This document shows, in pieces, positions 37,843-47,831 of a stretch of 64,000 bases of DNA. A model generated the notes under the pieces. It was not told the DNA's origin. It saw only the letters and a program-made list of their open reading frames with translations, and searched no databases. The stretch is from Polaribacter sp. GTDB taxonomy: Bacteria; Bacteroidota; Bacteroidia; Flavobacteriales; Flavobacteriaceae. Where the stretch lies: contig JAQWOR010000066.1 in NCBI GenBank assembly GCA_029245785.1, positions 1 to 64,000 on the forward strand. The letters are read 5' to 3'. Numbering within the stretch: the stretch's first letter is position 1; each line of letters starts with the position of its first letter. The position numbers and the translations under genes are program-made.

Positions 37843-40350
37843 ATGAAAAAAGTTTCTTTTTATCTTTTTATAATTTTAATTACGGTATCGTGTAGTTCTG
37901 TAAAAAGACTTTCAAAAAACGAGCACCTATTAAAAAAGAATACCATTTATGTTGATCAAAAGAAAAACACCAACAAGGAACTGAATGATTACCTTGTTCA
38001 AAAACCCAATTCAAGGCTTTTATGGTTTCCTGTTTCATTATATTTTTACAATTTAGGCAACTCAGAAAATTCTAAAACACCTACAGAATGGGGAACTAAA
38101 AATCCGAAAACCTATCGTTTTTTTAAAGGCTTGTTTTCTGAGAAACAAAGTATTGCGGTTGCCAACACCGCTATAGGTCTTAACAATTGGTTTTTAAAAA
38201 GCGGTGAACCTCCTGTAATTATCAATGCAAAAAAAAATACAAGAACGGCAAATAACCTGAGCGCCTATTTTATGACAAAAGGCTATTTTAAAAATAAAGT
38301 GGTGGTAAAAACAGACACCTTTGGCAATAAAAAAGGAAAAGTGAGTTATCATATCTCTTCCGGAAAGCCCTTATTTTTAGACACCATCACAAGTTCAATT
38401 GCTTCTCCTATTTTAGATTCTATATACAAAACGGAAGCAGAAAACACCTTTTTAAAAGCTGAAGAACAATACAACGAAGACAATTTTAGAAAAGAAGCAG
38501 CAAGAGTTACTAAATTATTTAGAAATGCTGGGATTTACAATTTTTCAGGAAACGAAGATGTAATGACCTTTGAAGCAGATTCTACCAGAGCAGACTCTAA
38601 AACAAATATTCAATTAACAATTTCTAATAATTATATTATAGAAGAAAATGGAAAATACATTTCTAAACCTTTTGTAGTTAAAAAAATAAGAAGAATAAAT
38701 GTATATACAGATTATACATACAACGCAAAAGATGAAGCATATTTAGACACCATACAATACAATGGCATTTATTTTATAGCACATAAAAAGGTAGCTTACA
38801 ATCCGAAATACTTATCACAGTCTATTTTTATAAAGCCCAACCAAATTTATAGCGACACTCTTAGAAACCTAACAAGAAGTCACTTAAGATCTCTTAAAAA
38901 TTTTAAAGCCGTTAGCATCAATTATACCCAAAAAGAAAATAACAATGAGCTAGAAGCAACTATTTATTTGACTCCTAACGAAAAATTTACCATTAGTACA
39001 GAAACAGAGCTCACGCATTCTAACTTAAGAGAATTAGGGCTTTCTGGAAAGTTTTCTATTATTAACAGAAATACATTTAAAGGCGCAGAGACTTTTAAAT
39101 TCTCTTTTTTAGGATCTTTCTTTAATACTTCTGTAGAATCTATCAGCTCTAATGATTTTTTTAATGCATGGGAAATTGGTGCAGACCTTTCTTTAGAAAT
39201 CCCTCGATTTGTTGCTCCTCTTGGAATCTCAAAATGGGTTCCAAAAAGAATGTCTCCAAAAACAATCTTTTCAGTTGGAACAGGAATTCAAAAAAACATT
39301 GGATTAGACAAACAAACCATTACCGCAATTGTAGATTACAAATGGAAATTCAACAAAAAAAAGACCATTCATCTTGAACTATTCAATGCACAGTATATCC
39401 GAAATCTAAATAGCGGTCACTATTTTAATATCTACAACTCTGAATTTGAAAAACTTCAGGGTATTGAACAAGCCTACCCTAGTGATTTAGGTTTTCAATT
39501 AACAAGAAATAATGCTGTAACCTTTATGGAGCTGATCAATGCAGACGCAGATTTCCAAACAAGTAACCCAATAGCGCATAAAGAGAATGCAAACGTTAGC
39601 AATCGACATAGTATTATTACCTCTAACTTTATCATTCCTACAATTGCCTATTCTTACAACTATAATAGTCAAACAAATTACAAAGACAATGCGTTTTCAT
39701 TTTTTAAGATCCGTATTGCAAACTCAGGAAATTTTCTTGGTCTATTGAGTAATCAAAAAAACAGTAATGATGTAAAAACCATACAAGACACACCTATTGC
39801 TCAATACTTTAAAACAGATATTGAATACAAACAATTTTGGGACATTTCAAGTCGCTCTGTGTTAGGATTTCGATCGTTTTTAGGAGCTGTCATTGCTTAT
39901 GGAAATTCTGAAATTCCATTTACAAAAAGTTATTTCTCTGGCGGATCAAATGACATAAGAGCCTGGCAAACTTATGATTTAGGCCCCGGATCAACCGCTA
40001 CAAGATTAGAGTACAATGTCGGTAATTTTAAGTTTTTAACAAGTTTAGAATACCGGTTTGACCTCATTGGAAATGTAAAAGGCGCTTTATTTATTGATGC
40101 CGGTAATATTTGGGACATTACAAGTTCTGACTTTGTTGACAGTGATGCTAAATTTAAAGGATTCTCATCACTCAAACAAATTGCAATTGGTTCAGGTTTT
40201 GGAATACGATATGACCTAGGTTTTTTAGTATTGCGTTTTGATTACGGATTTAAAACCTATGAGCCCTACCTATCAAAAGGGCAAAAATGGTTTAGTAACT
40301 ACACCTTTAACAGGAGTGTGTTTAATGTTGGAATTAACTATCCTTTCTAA
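37843..40350 (+). CDS. tamL: TamL, Omp85-family outer-membrane lipoprotein
   Basis: 835 residues. Lipobox VSCSS near residue 18. POTRA-like repeats cover the first half (LSAYFMTKGYFKNKVVV; RSHLRSLKNFKAVSI), and the Bac_surface_Ag barrel makes up the second half, with the conserved loop-6 motif in GGSNDIRAWQTYDLGPGS. It ends in an aromatic strand (FNVGINYPF). Bacteroidota TamA homologues of this type are lipoproteins and assist outer-membrane biogenesis. It is not part of a visible operon. Confidence 0.9.
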   Translation: MKKVSFYLFIILITVSCSSVKRLSKNEHLLKKNTIYVDQKKNTNKELNDYLVQKPNSRLLWFPVSLYFYNLGNSENSKTPTEWGTKNPKTYRFFKGLFSEKQSIAVANTAIGLNNWFLKSGEPPVIINAKKNTRTANNLSAYFMTKGYFKNKVVVKTDTFGNKKGKVSYHISSGKPLFLDTITSSIASPILDSIYKTEAENTFLKAEEQYNEDNFRKEAARVTKLFRNAGIYNFSGNEDVMTFEADSTRADSKTNIQLTISNNYIIEENGKYISKPFVVKKIRRINVYTDYTYNAKDEAYLDTIQYNGIYFIAHKKVAYNPKYLSQSIFIKPNQIYSDTLRNLTRSHLRSLKNFKAVSINYTQKENNNELEATIYLTPNEKFTISTETELTHSNLRELGLSGKFSIINRNTFKGAETFKFSFLGSFFNTSVESISSNDFFNAWEIGADLSLEIPRFVAPLGISKWVPKRMSPKTIFSVGTGIQKNIGLDKQTITAIVDYKWKFNKKKTIHLELFNAQYIRNLNSGHYFNIYNSEFEKLQGIEQAYPSDLGFQLTRNNAVTFMELINADADFQTSNPIAHKENANVSNRHSIITSNFIIPTIAYSYNYNSQTNYKDNAFSFFKIRIANSGNFLGLLSNQKNSNDVKTIQDTPIAQYFKTDIEYKQFWDISSRSVLGFRSFLGAVIAYGNSEIPFTKSYFSGGSNDIRAWQTYDLGPGSTATRLEYNVGNFKFLTSLEYRFDLIGNVKGALFIDAGNIWDITSSDFVDSDAKFKGFSSLKQIAIGSGFGIRYDLGFLVLRFDYGFKTYEPYLSKGQKWFSNYTFNRSVFNVGINYPF

Positions 40351-40424
40351 TAAATTAACACGAAAATCTATAACGTTTTCGTTACTTTATATTACTAAAT
40401 AGAGCTGTTGATTTAAAAATTGAT

Positions 40425-40432
40425 TACTTTTG
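40425..40432 (+). promoter_or_regulatory. fbaA -7 element
   Basis: TACTTTTG, 34 bp before the fbaA ATG, with a TTG 14 bp upstream, which is short of the usual spacing. Confidence 0.35.
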
Positions 40433-40466
40433 ATTCCTTAATTTCCACTATAAAAATGAAACCATC

Positions 40467-41537
40467 ATGAGTCATAATATCAAGCCCGGAGTTGCTACAG
40501 GTAACGCTGTTCAAGAAATTTTTAAATTTGCAAAAGAAAAAGGTTTCGCTTTACCAGCGGTAAACGTTATCGGTTCTAATACCATAAATGCCGTATTAGA
40601 AACTGCAAAAGAATTAAACGCACCTGTTATTATTCAATTTTCAAATGGTGGCGCACATTTTAATGCAGGAAAAGGCCTATCCAACGAACATCAAAAAGCA
40701 GCAATTGCTGGTGGTATTGCTGGTGCAAAACACGTACATCAAATGGCTGAAGCTTATGGAGTTCCTGTGATTTTACATACAGACCATGCCGCTAAAAAAC
40801 TATTGCCATGGATTGATGGCTTGTTAGATGCAAGTGAAAAACATTTTGCAGAAACAGGCGTACCGTTGTACAGTTCTCATATGATCGATCTATCTGAAGA
40901 ACCTATTGAAGAAAATATTGAAATTTGTAAAGAGTACTTAGCTCGTATGAGCAAAATGGGAATGACCTTAGAAATTGAACTAGGAATTACTGGAGGTGAA
41001 GAAGATGGTGTTGACAATTCTGATGTAGATGTTTCTAAACTATACACACAACCTGAAGAAGTTGCTTTTGCTTATGAAGAGCTGCTAAAAGTAAGCCCAC
41101 AATTTACAATTGCTGCTGCTTTTGGAAATGTTCATGGTGTTTACAAACCTGGAAATGTAAAATTAACTCCAAAAATTTTAAAAAACTCACAAGAATATAT
41201 TTCTAAAAAATACAACGTTCCGCACAATACCATTGATTTTGTATTTCATGGCGGATCTGGCTCTACTGTTGAAGAAATAAGAGAAGGAATTTCTTACGGA
41301 GTTATAAAAATGAATATTGATACTGATTTACAATATGCCTTTATGGAAGGAATTAGAGATTATTTTTCAGAAAAAACAGCCTATTTGCAATCTCAAATTG
41401 GAAATCCAACAGGAAGTGACTCTCCAAACAAAAAGCACTACGACCCTAGAGGATGGCTACGTAAAGGAGAACTGACATTTAAAGATCGTTTAAAATCTGC
41501 TTTTGAAGACTTAAACAATATAAATACACTTGCTTAA
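40467..41537 (+). CDS. fbaA: Class II fructose-bisphosphate aldolase
   Basis: 356 residues. Zinc and substrate motifs of class IIA aldolases are present: VPVILHTDHAAKKLLPWIDG, the acidic EIELGITGGEEDGVDN, GNVHGVYKPGNVKL and FVFHGGSGSTVEEI. It cleaves fructose-1,6-bisphosphate in glycolysis and runs in reverse in gluconeogenesis. Full length. accD follows after 61 bp. Confidence 0.96.
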   Translation: MSHNIKPGVATGNAVQEIFKFAKEKGFALPAVNVIGSNTINAVLETAKELNAPVIIQFSNGGAHFNAGKGLSNEHQKAAIAGGIAGAKHVHQMAEAYGVPVILHTDHAAKKLLPWIDGLLDASEKHFAETGVPLYSSHMIDLSEEPIEENIEICKEYLARMSKMGMTLEIELGITGGEEDGVDNSDVDVSKLYTQPEEVAFAYEELLKVSPQFTIAAAFGNVHGVYKPGNVKLTPKILKNSQEYISKKYNVPHNTIDFVFHGGSGSTVEEIREGISYGVIKMNIDTDLQYAFMEGIRDYFSEKTAYLQSQIGNPTGSDSPNKKHYDPRGWLRKGELTFKDRLKSAFEDLNNINTLA

Positions 41538-41598
41538 TCAATTAGATATCTTATTTTAGCCGTTTATACACAACCTATAAAAGTAAAACAACTAAATA

Positions 41599-42456
41599 AT
41601 GGCTTGGTTTAAACGTAAAGACAAAGGAATACAAACCCCAACAGAAGACAAAAAAGACACTCCTAAAGGGTTATGGTACAAAACACCTAGTGGTAAAATT
41701 ATAGACACTGAAGAGTTAAAAAGCAATTTATTTGTAAGTCCAGAAGACGGGTATCATGTACGAATAGGAAGTAAAGAATATTTTGAAATTTTCTTTGATG
41801 ACAATACATTTGAAGAATTAAACCCAAACTTAACTTCTTTAGATCCTCTAAAATTTGAAGACACAAAAAAATATACAGATCGTGTAAAAGCGGCAACAGA
41901 AAAAAGCAAACTAAACGATGCTGTTCGAACAGCCGTTGGATTGTCTTTAGGTAAAAACCTTGTGATTGCTGCAATGGATTTTGCTTTTATTGGCGGATCA
42001 ATGGGCTCTGTAGTAGGAGAAAAAATTTCACGAGCAATTGAATACGCCATCCAACATGAAATTCCGTTTTTAATGATTTCTAAATCTGGTGGTGCTAGAA
42101 TGATGGAAGCTTCATTATCATTAATGCAATTAGTAAAAACCTCTGCCAAATTAGCACAATTAGCCGAAGCCAAAGTTCCGTATATTTCATTATGTACAGA
42201 CCCTACAACCGGAGGAACAACAGCCTCCTATGCAATGCTTGGAGACATTAATATTGCAGAACCAAATGCATTGATTGCTTTTGCAGGCCCTAGAGTAGTA
42301 AAAGACACCACTGGTAAAGAATTACCAGAAGGCTTTCAGCGTTCAGAATTTTTACTAGAACACGGATTTTTAGATGGGATTTACGAACGTAAAAACTTAA
42401 AAAACCAAATCAATTTATACATCGATTTGATACAAAACTTACCCATAAGAAAATAA
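41599..42456 (+). CDS. accD: Acetyl-CoA carboxylase carboxyltransferase subunit beta, zinc ribbon lost
   Basis: 285 residues. The carboxyltransferase core is intact: [40 protein letters not shown] and [19 protein letters not shown]. The N-terminal ribbon region is recognisable ([10 protein letters not shown] ... [14 protein letters not shown]), but the four Cys ligands are T29, G32, S47 and D50, so it cannot hold zinc. My recollection is that other flavobacterial AccD proteins are similar. It works with AccA, encoded elsewhere, to make malonyl-CoA for fatty acids. Confidence 0.94.
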   Translation: MAWFKRKDKGIQTPTEDKKDTPKGLWYKTPSGKIIDTEELKSNLFVSPEDGYHVRIGSKEYFEIFFDDNTFEELNPNLTSLDPLKFEDTKKYTDRVKAATEKSKLNDAVRTAVGLSLGKNLVIAAMDFAFIGGSMGSVVGEKISRAIEYAIQHEIPFLMISKSGGARMMEASLSLMQLVKTSAKLAQLAEAKVPYISLCTDPTTGGTTASYAMLGDINIAEPNALIAFAGPRVVKDTTGKELPEGFQRSEFLLEHGFLDGIYERKNLKNQINLYIDLIQNLPIRK

Positions 42457-42481
42457 AAAAGAGCCTCACGGCTCTTTTTTA
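42456..42481 (+). terminator. accD terminator
   Basis: Stem AAAGAGCC/GGCTCTTT with loop TCAC and a T run, immediately after the stop codon. Confidence 0.88.
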
Positions 42482-42567
42482 TTTAACTCCTTTTTTATGA
42501 AAGACTTAGCTCGTATTTCCTTTAAAAATATTAGAGATATTATATTATAAAAAAACAAAATTAATTG

Positions 42568-42575
42568 TATATTTG
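42568..42575 (+). promoter_or_regulatory. rpsO -7 element
   Basis: TATATTTG, a perfect TAnnTTTG match, leaving a leader of about 50 nt before the rpsO ATG at 42631. In other bacteria S15 binds its own leader; no such fold could be verified here. Confidence 0.5.
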
Positions 42576-42630
42576 CCCCTTCAATGAAAACATCATTGAG
42601 TACATAAAAATCATTTAAATCAATATTGGC

Positions 42631-42900
42631 ATGTATTTAACAAAAGAAGTAAAAGAGAACATCTTTTCAAAACACGGTAAGTCAGCAACTGACACTGGAA
42701 CATCAGAAGGGCAAATTGCTTTGTTCACATTTAGAATCAACCATTTAACAGAACATTTAAAAGGGAATCGTAAAGATTACAACACTGAGCGTTCATTAGT
42801 AAAACTGGTAGGTAAACGTAGAAGTTTATTAGATTATCTAAAGAAAACTGAAATCAACAGGTACCGTGCAATTATCAAAGAATTAGGAATTAGAAAATAA
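42631..42900 (+). CDS. rpsO: 30S ribosomal protein S15
   Basis: 89 residues with the family signature ALFTFRINHLTEHLKGNRKDY and SLVKLVGKRRSLLDYLK. It binds the central domain of 16S rRNA. It is upstream of pnp, the order also found in proteobacteria, with a terminator-like hairpin between them. Confidence 0.97.
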   Translation: MYLTKEVKENIFSKHGKSATDTGTSEGQIALFTFRINHLTEHLKGNRKDYNTERSLVKLVGKRRSLLDYLKKTEINRYRAIIKELGIRK

Positions 42901-42910
42901 AACCTAACAA

Positions 42911-42943
42911 AAAAAGAGGCTCTATAAACGTGCCTCTTTTTTA
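42911..42943 (+). terminator. Terminator/attenuator between rpsO and pnp
   Basis: Stem AAAGAGGC/GCCTCTTT with an 11-nt loop and a T-rich tail, about 10 bp after rpsO. No separate pnp promoter matching the consensus is visible in the following 73 bp, so partial read-through is likely. Confidence 0.8.
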
Positions 42944-43016
42944 TTTTACATTCATTGGAGAACAGACACAACAACACACAACGCATTAATTAAGTAAAAA
43001 ATTAGAATTAAAACGT

Positions 43017-45245
43017 ATGATTCCAAAAGTATTTAACGAGGTTATAGACCTTGGAGATGGAAGAACCATCTCATTAGAAACCGGTAAGTTAGCAAAACAA
43101 GCACACGGTTCAGTTGTTGTAAGAATGGGAGACGCAATGTTATTGTGTACAGTAGTATCAAACTACAAACAAAGTCCTGTAGATTTTTTGCCATTAACGG
43201 TAGATTATAGAGAGAAGTTTGCAGCCGCTGGAAGATATCCTGGAGGTTTCTTTAAAAGAGAAGCAAGACCAAGTGATGGAGAAGTATTAACAATGCGTCT
43301 TGTAGACCGTGTTTTACGTCCATTATTTCCAAAAGATTACCATTCAGAAGTACAAGTAATGATTCAGTTAATGTCTCATGATGAAAATGTAATGCCAGAT
43401 GCACTAGCAGGTTTAGCAGCATCAGCAGCAATACAATTGTCTGACTTCCCTTTTGAATGTCCTATTTCTGAAGCACGTGTTGCTAGAGTAAATGGAGAAT
43501 TTGTTATCAATCCAAGTAGAGCTCAATTAGCAGATGCTGATTTAGACATGATGATTGGCGCTTCTGCAGACTCAGTAATGATGGTAGAAGGAGAAATGGA
43601 CGAAGTTTCTGAAGAAGAAATGGCAGATGCAATTAAATTTGCACACGAAGCAATTAAAATACAATGTGCTGCTCAAGTTCGCTTGGCAGAAGCATTTGGA
43701 AAAAAAGAAGTTCGTGAATATGAAGGAGAAAGAGAAGACGAAGAACTAGCAAAAAAAATACACGAGCTTACCTATGATAAATGTTACGCTATTGCTAAAA
43801 AAGGAACTTCTAAAGCTGAAAGAACAGAAGCTTTTTCTAGTATAAAAGAAGAAGTAATAGCTTCATTCACAGAAGAAGAATTAGCAGATTATGGAGACTT
43901 AGTTGGAAAGTATTTCAACAAAGCACAAAAAACTGCTATTCGTGAATTAACCTTAGCAGAAGGTTTACGTTTAGATGGTCGTAAGACAGATGAAATTAGA
44001 CCAATTTGGTGTGAGGTAAACTACTTACCTTCTACACATGGCTCATCAATATTTACAAGAGGTGAAACTCAAGCCTTAGCAACCGTTACTTTAGGAACAT
44101 CAAGAGAAGCAAACAAAATAGATATGCCATCTTACGAAGGTGAAGAAACTTTCTATTTACACTATAACTTCCCTCCTTTTTGTACTGGAGAAGCACGTCC
44201 GTTAAGAGGAACCTCTCGTAGAGAAGTTGGTCACGGAAATTTAGCTCAACGTGGATTGAAAGGAATGATTCCTGACGATTGTCCTTATACAGTTAGAGTT
44301 GTGAGTGAAGTATTAGAATCTAACGGTTCTTCTTCAATGGCAACTGTTTGTGCTGGAACAATGGCATTAATGGATGCAGGAGTTCAAATAAAAAGACCTG
44401 TTTCTGGTATTGCAATGGGATTAATTTCTGATGGTGATCGTTATGCGGTATTGTCTGACATTTTAGGTGATGAAGATCATTTAGGTGATATGGACTTTAA
44501 AGTAACAGGAACTGCTGAAGGAATTACAGCATGTCAAATGGACATCAAAGTAAAAGGATTGTCTTATGAGATTTTAGTAAATGCTTTAAAACAAGCTCGT
44601 GAAGGACGTTTACATATCTTAGAGAAATTAACAGATACCATTACTGCTCCTGCTGAAAGCGTTAAAGAACACGCTCCAACCATGGTTACGCGTAGAGTGC
44701 CTAACGAATTTATTGGCGCTTTAATTGGACCTGGAGGAAAAGTGATTCAAGAGATGCAAAAAGAAACTGAGACAACTATCGTTATCAACGAAGATCCAGT
44801 AACTGAAGAAGGTATCGTTGAAATTCTAGGTGTTGGAAAAGAAGGTATTAATGCTGTTTTAGCAAAAATAGATGCCATATTATTCAAACCTGAAAAAGGC
44901 AGCGTTTATGAAGTAAAAGTAATCAAAATGTTAGATTTTGGTGCTGTGGTAGAATACCAAGATGCTCCAGGAAACGAAGTTTTATTACACGTAAGCGAAC
45001 TGGCTTGGGAACGTACTGAAAACGTAAGTGATGTGGTAAATATGGGAGATGTTTTTGATGTGAAGTACTTTGGTTTAGACCCAAGAACTCGTAAAGAAAA
45101 AGTATCTCGTAAAGCTATTTTACCAAAGCCTGAAGGATTTGTTGAAAGACCTCCAAGAGACAACAATAGAGGACGTGACAACCGCGGTAGAGATAACCGA
45201 GGTCGTGACAGAAGAGACGACAGAAAACCAAGAGAAGATAGATAA
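43017..45245 (+). CDS. pnp: Polyribonucleotide nucleotidyltransferase (PNPase)
   Basis: 742 residues. Two RNase PH domains are present: the first with [17 protein letters not shown], the second with [21 protein letters not shown] and [18 protein letters not shown]. Then come a KH domain ([16 protein letters not shown]) and an S1 domain ([21 protein letters not shown]). The C-terminus is an Arg/Asp/Gly-rich tail of NRGRD repeats. It is a 3'-5' phosphorolytic RNA-degrading enzyme. Confidence 0.97.
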   Translation: MIPKVFNEVIDLGDGRTISLETGKLAKQAHGSVVVRMGDAMLLCTVVSNYKQSPVDFLPLTVDYREKFAAAGRYPGGFFKREARPSDGEVLTMRLVDRVLRPLFPKDYHSEVQVMIQLMSHDENVMPDALAGLAASAAIQLSDFPFECPISEARVARVNGEFVINPSRAQLADADLDMMIGASADSVMMVEGEMDEVSEEEMADAIKFAHEAIKIQCAAQVRLAEAFGKKEVREYEGEREDEELAKKIHELTYDKCYAIAKKGTSKAERTEAFSSIKEEVIASFTEEELADYGDLVGKYFNKAQKTAIRELTLAEGLRLDGRKTDEIRPIWCEVNYLPSTHGSSIFTRGETQALATVTLGTSREANKIDMPSYEGEETFYLHYNFPPFCTGEARPLRGTSRREVGHGNLAQRGLKGMIPDDCPYTVRVVSEVLESNGSSSMATVCAGTMALMDAGVQIKRPVSGIAMGLISDGDRYAVLSDILGDEDHLGDMDFKVTGTAEGITACQMDIKVKGLSYEILVNALKQAREGRLHILEKLTDTITAPAESVKEHAPTMVTRRVPNEFIGALIGPGGKVIQEMQKETETTIVINEDPVTEEGIVEILGVGKEGINAVLAKIDAILFKPEKGSVYEVKVIKMLDFGAVVEYQDAPGNEVLLHVSELAWERTENVSDVVNMGDVFDVKYFGLDPRTRKEKVSRKAILPKPEGFVERPPRDNNRGRDNRGRDNRGRDRRDDRKPREDR

Positions 45246-45268
45246 TCTCTTAAAATTATTTCTTTTAC

Positions 45269-45301
45269 AAAAAGCACCAAAATTATTTTGGTGCTTTTTT
45301 T
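45269..45301 (+). terminator. pnp terminator
   Basis: Stem AAAAGCACCAAAA/TTTTGGTGCTTTT with a 5-nt loop and a T run, 25 bp past the pnp stop. Confidence 0.9.
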
Positions 45302-45351
45302 ATGGTTCACTGTTCTATTCTATTTAGATTTAGTTTCTTTGTAACCCACTT

Positions 45352-46476
45352 ATGAAAATTCAACGAATTACATACTTCTCTTTAGGAAGCAATCAAGGAA
45401 ACAAGCTTGAGAGTCTTCAAAAAGCAGTGGTTTTAATTGCAGAAAAAATAGGCGCTGTTTTAAAAATTGCATCTATTTACACAACACCTGCATTAGGATT
45501 TAAAGGAGATGATTTCTTAAACACCTGCATAAAGGTTTCTACCTACTTACCTCCCGAAACATTAATTGCCCGTTTGTTAGAAATAGAAACCAAACTCGGA
45601 AGGGTTCGGAAAGAAAAAAACACCTATACAGATAGAACTATTGACATTGATATATTACTTTTTGATGACGAAATCATTTTTTCAAAAGAACTGATCGTTC
45701 CGCATCCAAGAATGCTAGAACGTAAATTTGTATTGACTCCTTTAACTGAAATTGCAAAAGACATCTTGCATCCTATTGAGAAAATTTACGTGTCAAAATG
45801 CTTAGAAAACTGCAAAGACACCTCTGAAATTAAGAAAATTTCCGAAACACTTGTAAGGCCTATCCCTTTGACAGAAAAATACAATTACATTGCTATTGAA
45901 GGAAATATTGGAGCAGGAAAAACAAGTTTGGCTAAAATGATGTCAGACGAATTCAATGCAAAAGTAGTTTTAGAACGGTTTGCTGACAATCCTTTTCTTC
46001 CAAAATTTTATGAAGACAAAGAACGGTTTGCCTTTCCTTTAGAAATGAGTTTTTTAGCAGATAGATATCAGCAGCTAACAGATGATTTAGCGCAATTTGA
46101 CCTGTTTAAAAACTTAATCGTTTCTGACTACTACATTTTCAAATCTTTGATCTTTGCACAAGTTACACTTCAAAAAGAAGAATACATTTTATACAGAAGA
46201 ATGTTTGATTTGATGTATAAAGAAATTACAAAGCCTGATTTATACGTGTATTTGTTTCAAAACACAGATAGACTGATCAAAAATATCGAAAAAAGAGGAC
46301 GTAGCTATGAGCAAAATATCACGCCAGAGTATCTCGAAAAAATTCACAATGGCTATACCACTTTTATAAAAACACAACAAAATTTAAACACCCTTATTAT
46401 TGATGTTTCTCAATTAGATTTTGTAAATAGTTCTGATGACTATACCTTTATTATCAACACCATAAACAATCACTAA
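45352..46476 (+). CDS. folK: FolK (HPPK) fused to a deoxynucleoside kinase
   Basis: 374 residues, two enzymes in one chain. Residues of about 5-160 are HPPK, which pyrophosphorylates hydroxymethyl-dihydropterin for folate: FSLGSNQGNKLESL, LGRVRKEKNTYTDRTIDIDILLFDD and VPHPRMLERKFVL. Residues of about 178-374 are a deoxynucleoside kinase-type P-loop enzyme: IAIEGNIGAGKTSLAKMM, FADNPFLPKFYEDKERFAF and a KRGRSYEQNITPEYLEKIH lid-like segment. The linker is continuous with no sign of a lost stop. Fusion of these two domains is known, to my recollection, in Bacteroidota. Confidence 0.9.
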   Translation: MKIQRITYFSLGSNQGNKLESLQKAVVLIAEKIGAVLKIASIYTTPALGFKGDDFLNTCIKVSTYLPPETLIARLLEIETKLGRVRKEKNTYTDRTIDIDILLFDDEIIFSKELIVPHPRMLERKFVLTPLTEIAKDILHPIEKIYVSKCLENCKDTSEIKKISETLVRPIPLTEKYNYIAIEGNIGAGKTSLAKMMSDEFNAKVVLERFADNPFLPKFYEDKERFAFPLEMSFLADRYQQLTDDLAQFDLFKNLIVSDYYIFKSLIFAQVTLQKEEYILYRRMFDLMYKEITKPDLYVYLFQNTDRLIKNIEKRGRSYEQNITPEYLEKIHNGYTTFIKTQQNLNTLIIDVSQLDFVNSSDDYTFIINTINNH

Positions 46477-46478
46477 AT

Positions 46479-46814
46479 TTATTTTTTTAACTCTAATTTT
46501 TCAGCAAAATACTCACAAAAATCTCGCATCGTTGCGCTCATTTTTTGATCGTCAGTGGCGCGTTCAAAAGTAGCTGCCATTGCCACTAATGTTTGATGAA
46601 AGAATTGTTTCATCTCATCTACAGGCATGTCTTTTGTCCAAAGATCCATACGCAATGTGTCTTTTTTAACCGAATCCCAAACAGAAAGCATAATCGCTTT
46701 TGTCTCTGCGTCTTTAACGCCGCCATCTTCAGCTGTCCAAGAAATTGCTTCTGGGATTTTATTTTCGTCTAAACCTACTTTTATTTGAATTTCTGAGGTG
46801 TGCTTTACTGCCAT
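46479..46814 (-). CDS. gldC: GldC, gliding motility protein
   Basis: 111 residues, cytoplasmic, no signal peptide. It matches the GldC family pattern (TSEIQIKVGLDENKIPE, then SWTAEDGG, KAIMLSVWD and LRMDLWTKDMPVDEMKQFF). Its loss reduces but does not abolish gliding in Flavobacterium johnsoniae. Its start overlaps the gldB stop (TAATG), so the pair is translationally coupled. Confidence 0.92.
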   Translation of the reverse strand: MAVKHTSEIQIKVGLDENKIPEAISWTAEDGGVKDAETKAIMLSVWDSVKKDTLRMDLWTKDMPVDEMKQFFHQTLVAMAATFERATDDQKMSATMRDFCEYFAEKLELKK

Positions 46815-47773
46815 TATTTTTTAGGTTTGTATTTTGAATTTTTAAAAATTTCTTCTGCTTCCATTTTCAATAAACGCTGCAAAGATACATTATTATGTTT
46901 CATGTAAGAACGTACTATTTGCCAACCAAACCAAGCCCCTATTCTACCAGGAGACAATTGATCTTCTGATCTATAAAACTTTGAAAAAGGAGCATCGTCT
47001 ATAAAGCGCTGGTTCAATTTGGTATCTGTACTGTACAGCAATTTATGTTCAATAAAATACTTCCAAATTTGACTTTCATTACGTTGTGCCCACGCTAACT
47101 TTTGCTTTTCATAGCCTATTTTCTCTTCATCAGCAATTTCTGGAAGATATCTATCTAGCAGATACAATCTTTTTCCTGCTGCAATCATTTTACTTAAAAA
47201 CGTTCTGGTTGCTAACACAGAAAGCTGTGTATTGATAATTTTATCTGCTACATCAACAACGATATGATCTTTATGATAATTTTGTTTGATGTATTTTGGA
47301 AAATTATCATAAAAAGGATGCCTTTTCCCCAAATACACATCCAAAGAAATCAGTAATACCTCTTTGGTATAAATTACCTTACTTTGATAATCAACATTGC
47401 TAATTAGTGTAATTATTTTCGGCGCTTTAAACTTCGGATTGTAATATTTAATGTGTTTAAAAAGGGTGGTTAATTGCTCTTTTACTGCACTAAAATCAGC
47501 ATAGATTTTTTGAGTTTCCACAAACAATTCTCTTTCGTCGGCATTCTGTTGCTTTTGAACCCAAACACTATCAGGCACATTTTCAGGAAAAAGTAAGGGA
47601 TACCTTCTTTTTGTCTCCGCAAGTGTGCTGGTCTCTATATTGTAAAAATCAATATCAAACCTAGACACAGAAACTTCAATATCTACAGCACTTACATCTA
47701 TACGCTCTTCTGATGAAAAACCACAAGAAAACAAGGTTGTAGCTAGTAAAAAAATGAAAAAATAGTTCCGCAT
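46814..47773 (-). CDS. gldB: GldB, gliding motility lipoprotein
   Basis: 319 residues. Lipobox FSCGF about 18 residues in. Family landmarks: SRFDIDFYNIETS, LFPENVPDSVW, ITLISNVDYQSKVIY and RIGAWFGWQIVRSYM. It is needed for gliding, probably by stabilising GldJ or other envelope components. It is divergent from nadE with a 58-bp shared gap, as I recall for other flavobacteria. The frame is intact. Confidence 0.93.
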   Translation of the reverse strand: MRNYFFIFLLATTLFSCGFSSEERIDVSAVDIEVSVSRFDIDFYNIETSTLAETKRRYPLLFPENVPDSVWVQKQQNADERELFVETQKIYADFSAVKEQLTTLFKHIKYYNPKFKAPKIITLISNVDYQSKVIYTKEVLLISLDVYLGKRHPFYDNFPKYIKQNYHKDHIVVDVADKIINTQLSVLATRTFLSKMIAAGKRLYLLDRYLPEIADEEKIGYEKQKLAWAQRNESQIWKYFIEHKLLYSTDTKLNQRFIDDAPFSKFYRSEDQLSPGRIGAWFGWQIVRSYMKHNNVSLQRLLKMEAEEIFKNSKYKPKK

Positions 47774-47831
47774 TATCTTTGTATATTTACTTCTAGTTTA
47801 GAAACGACAAAAATACTAAAATAGTTTGTAT

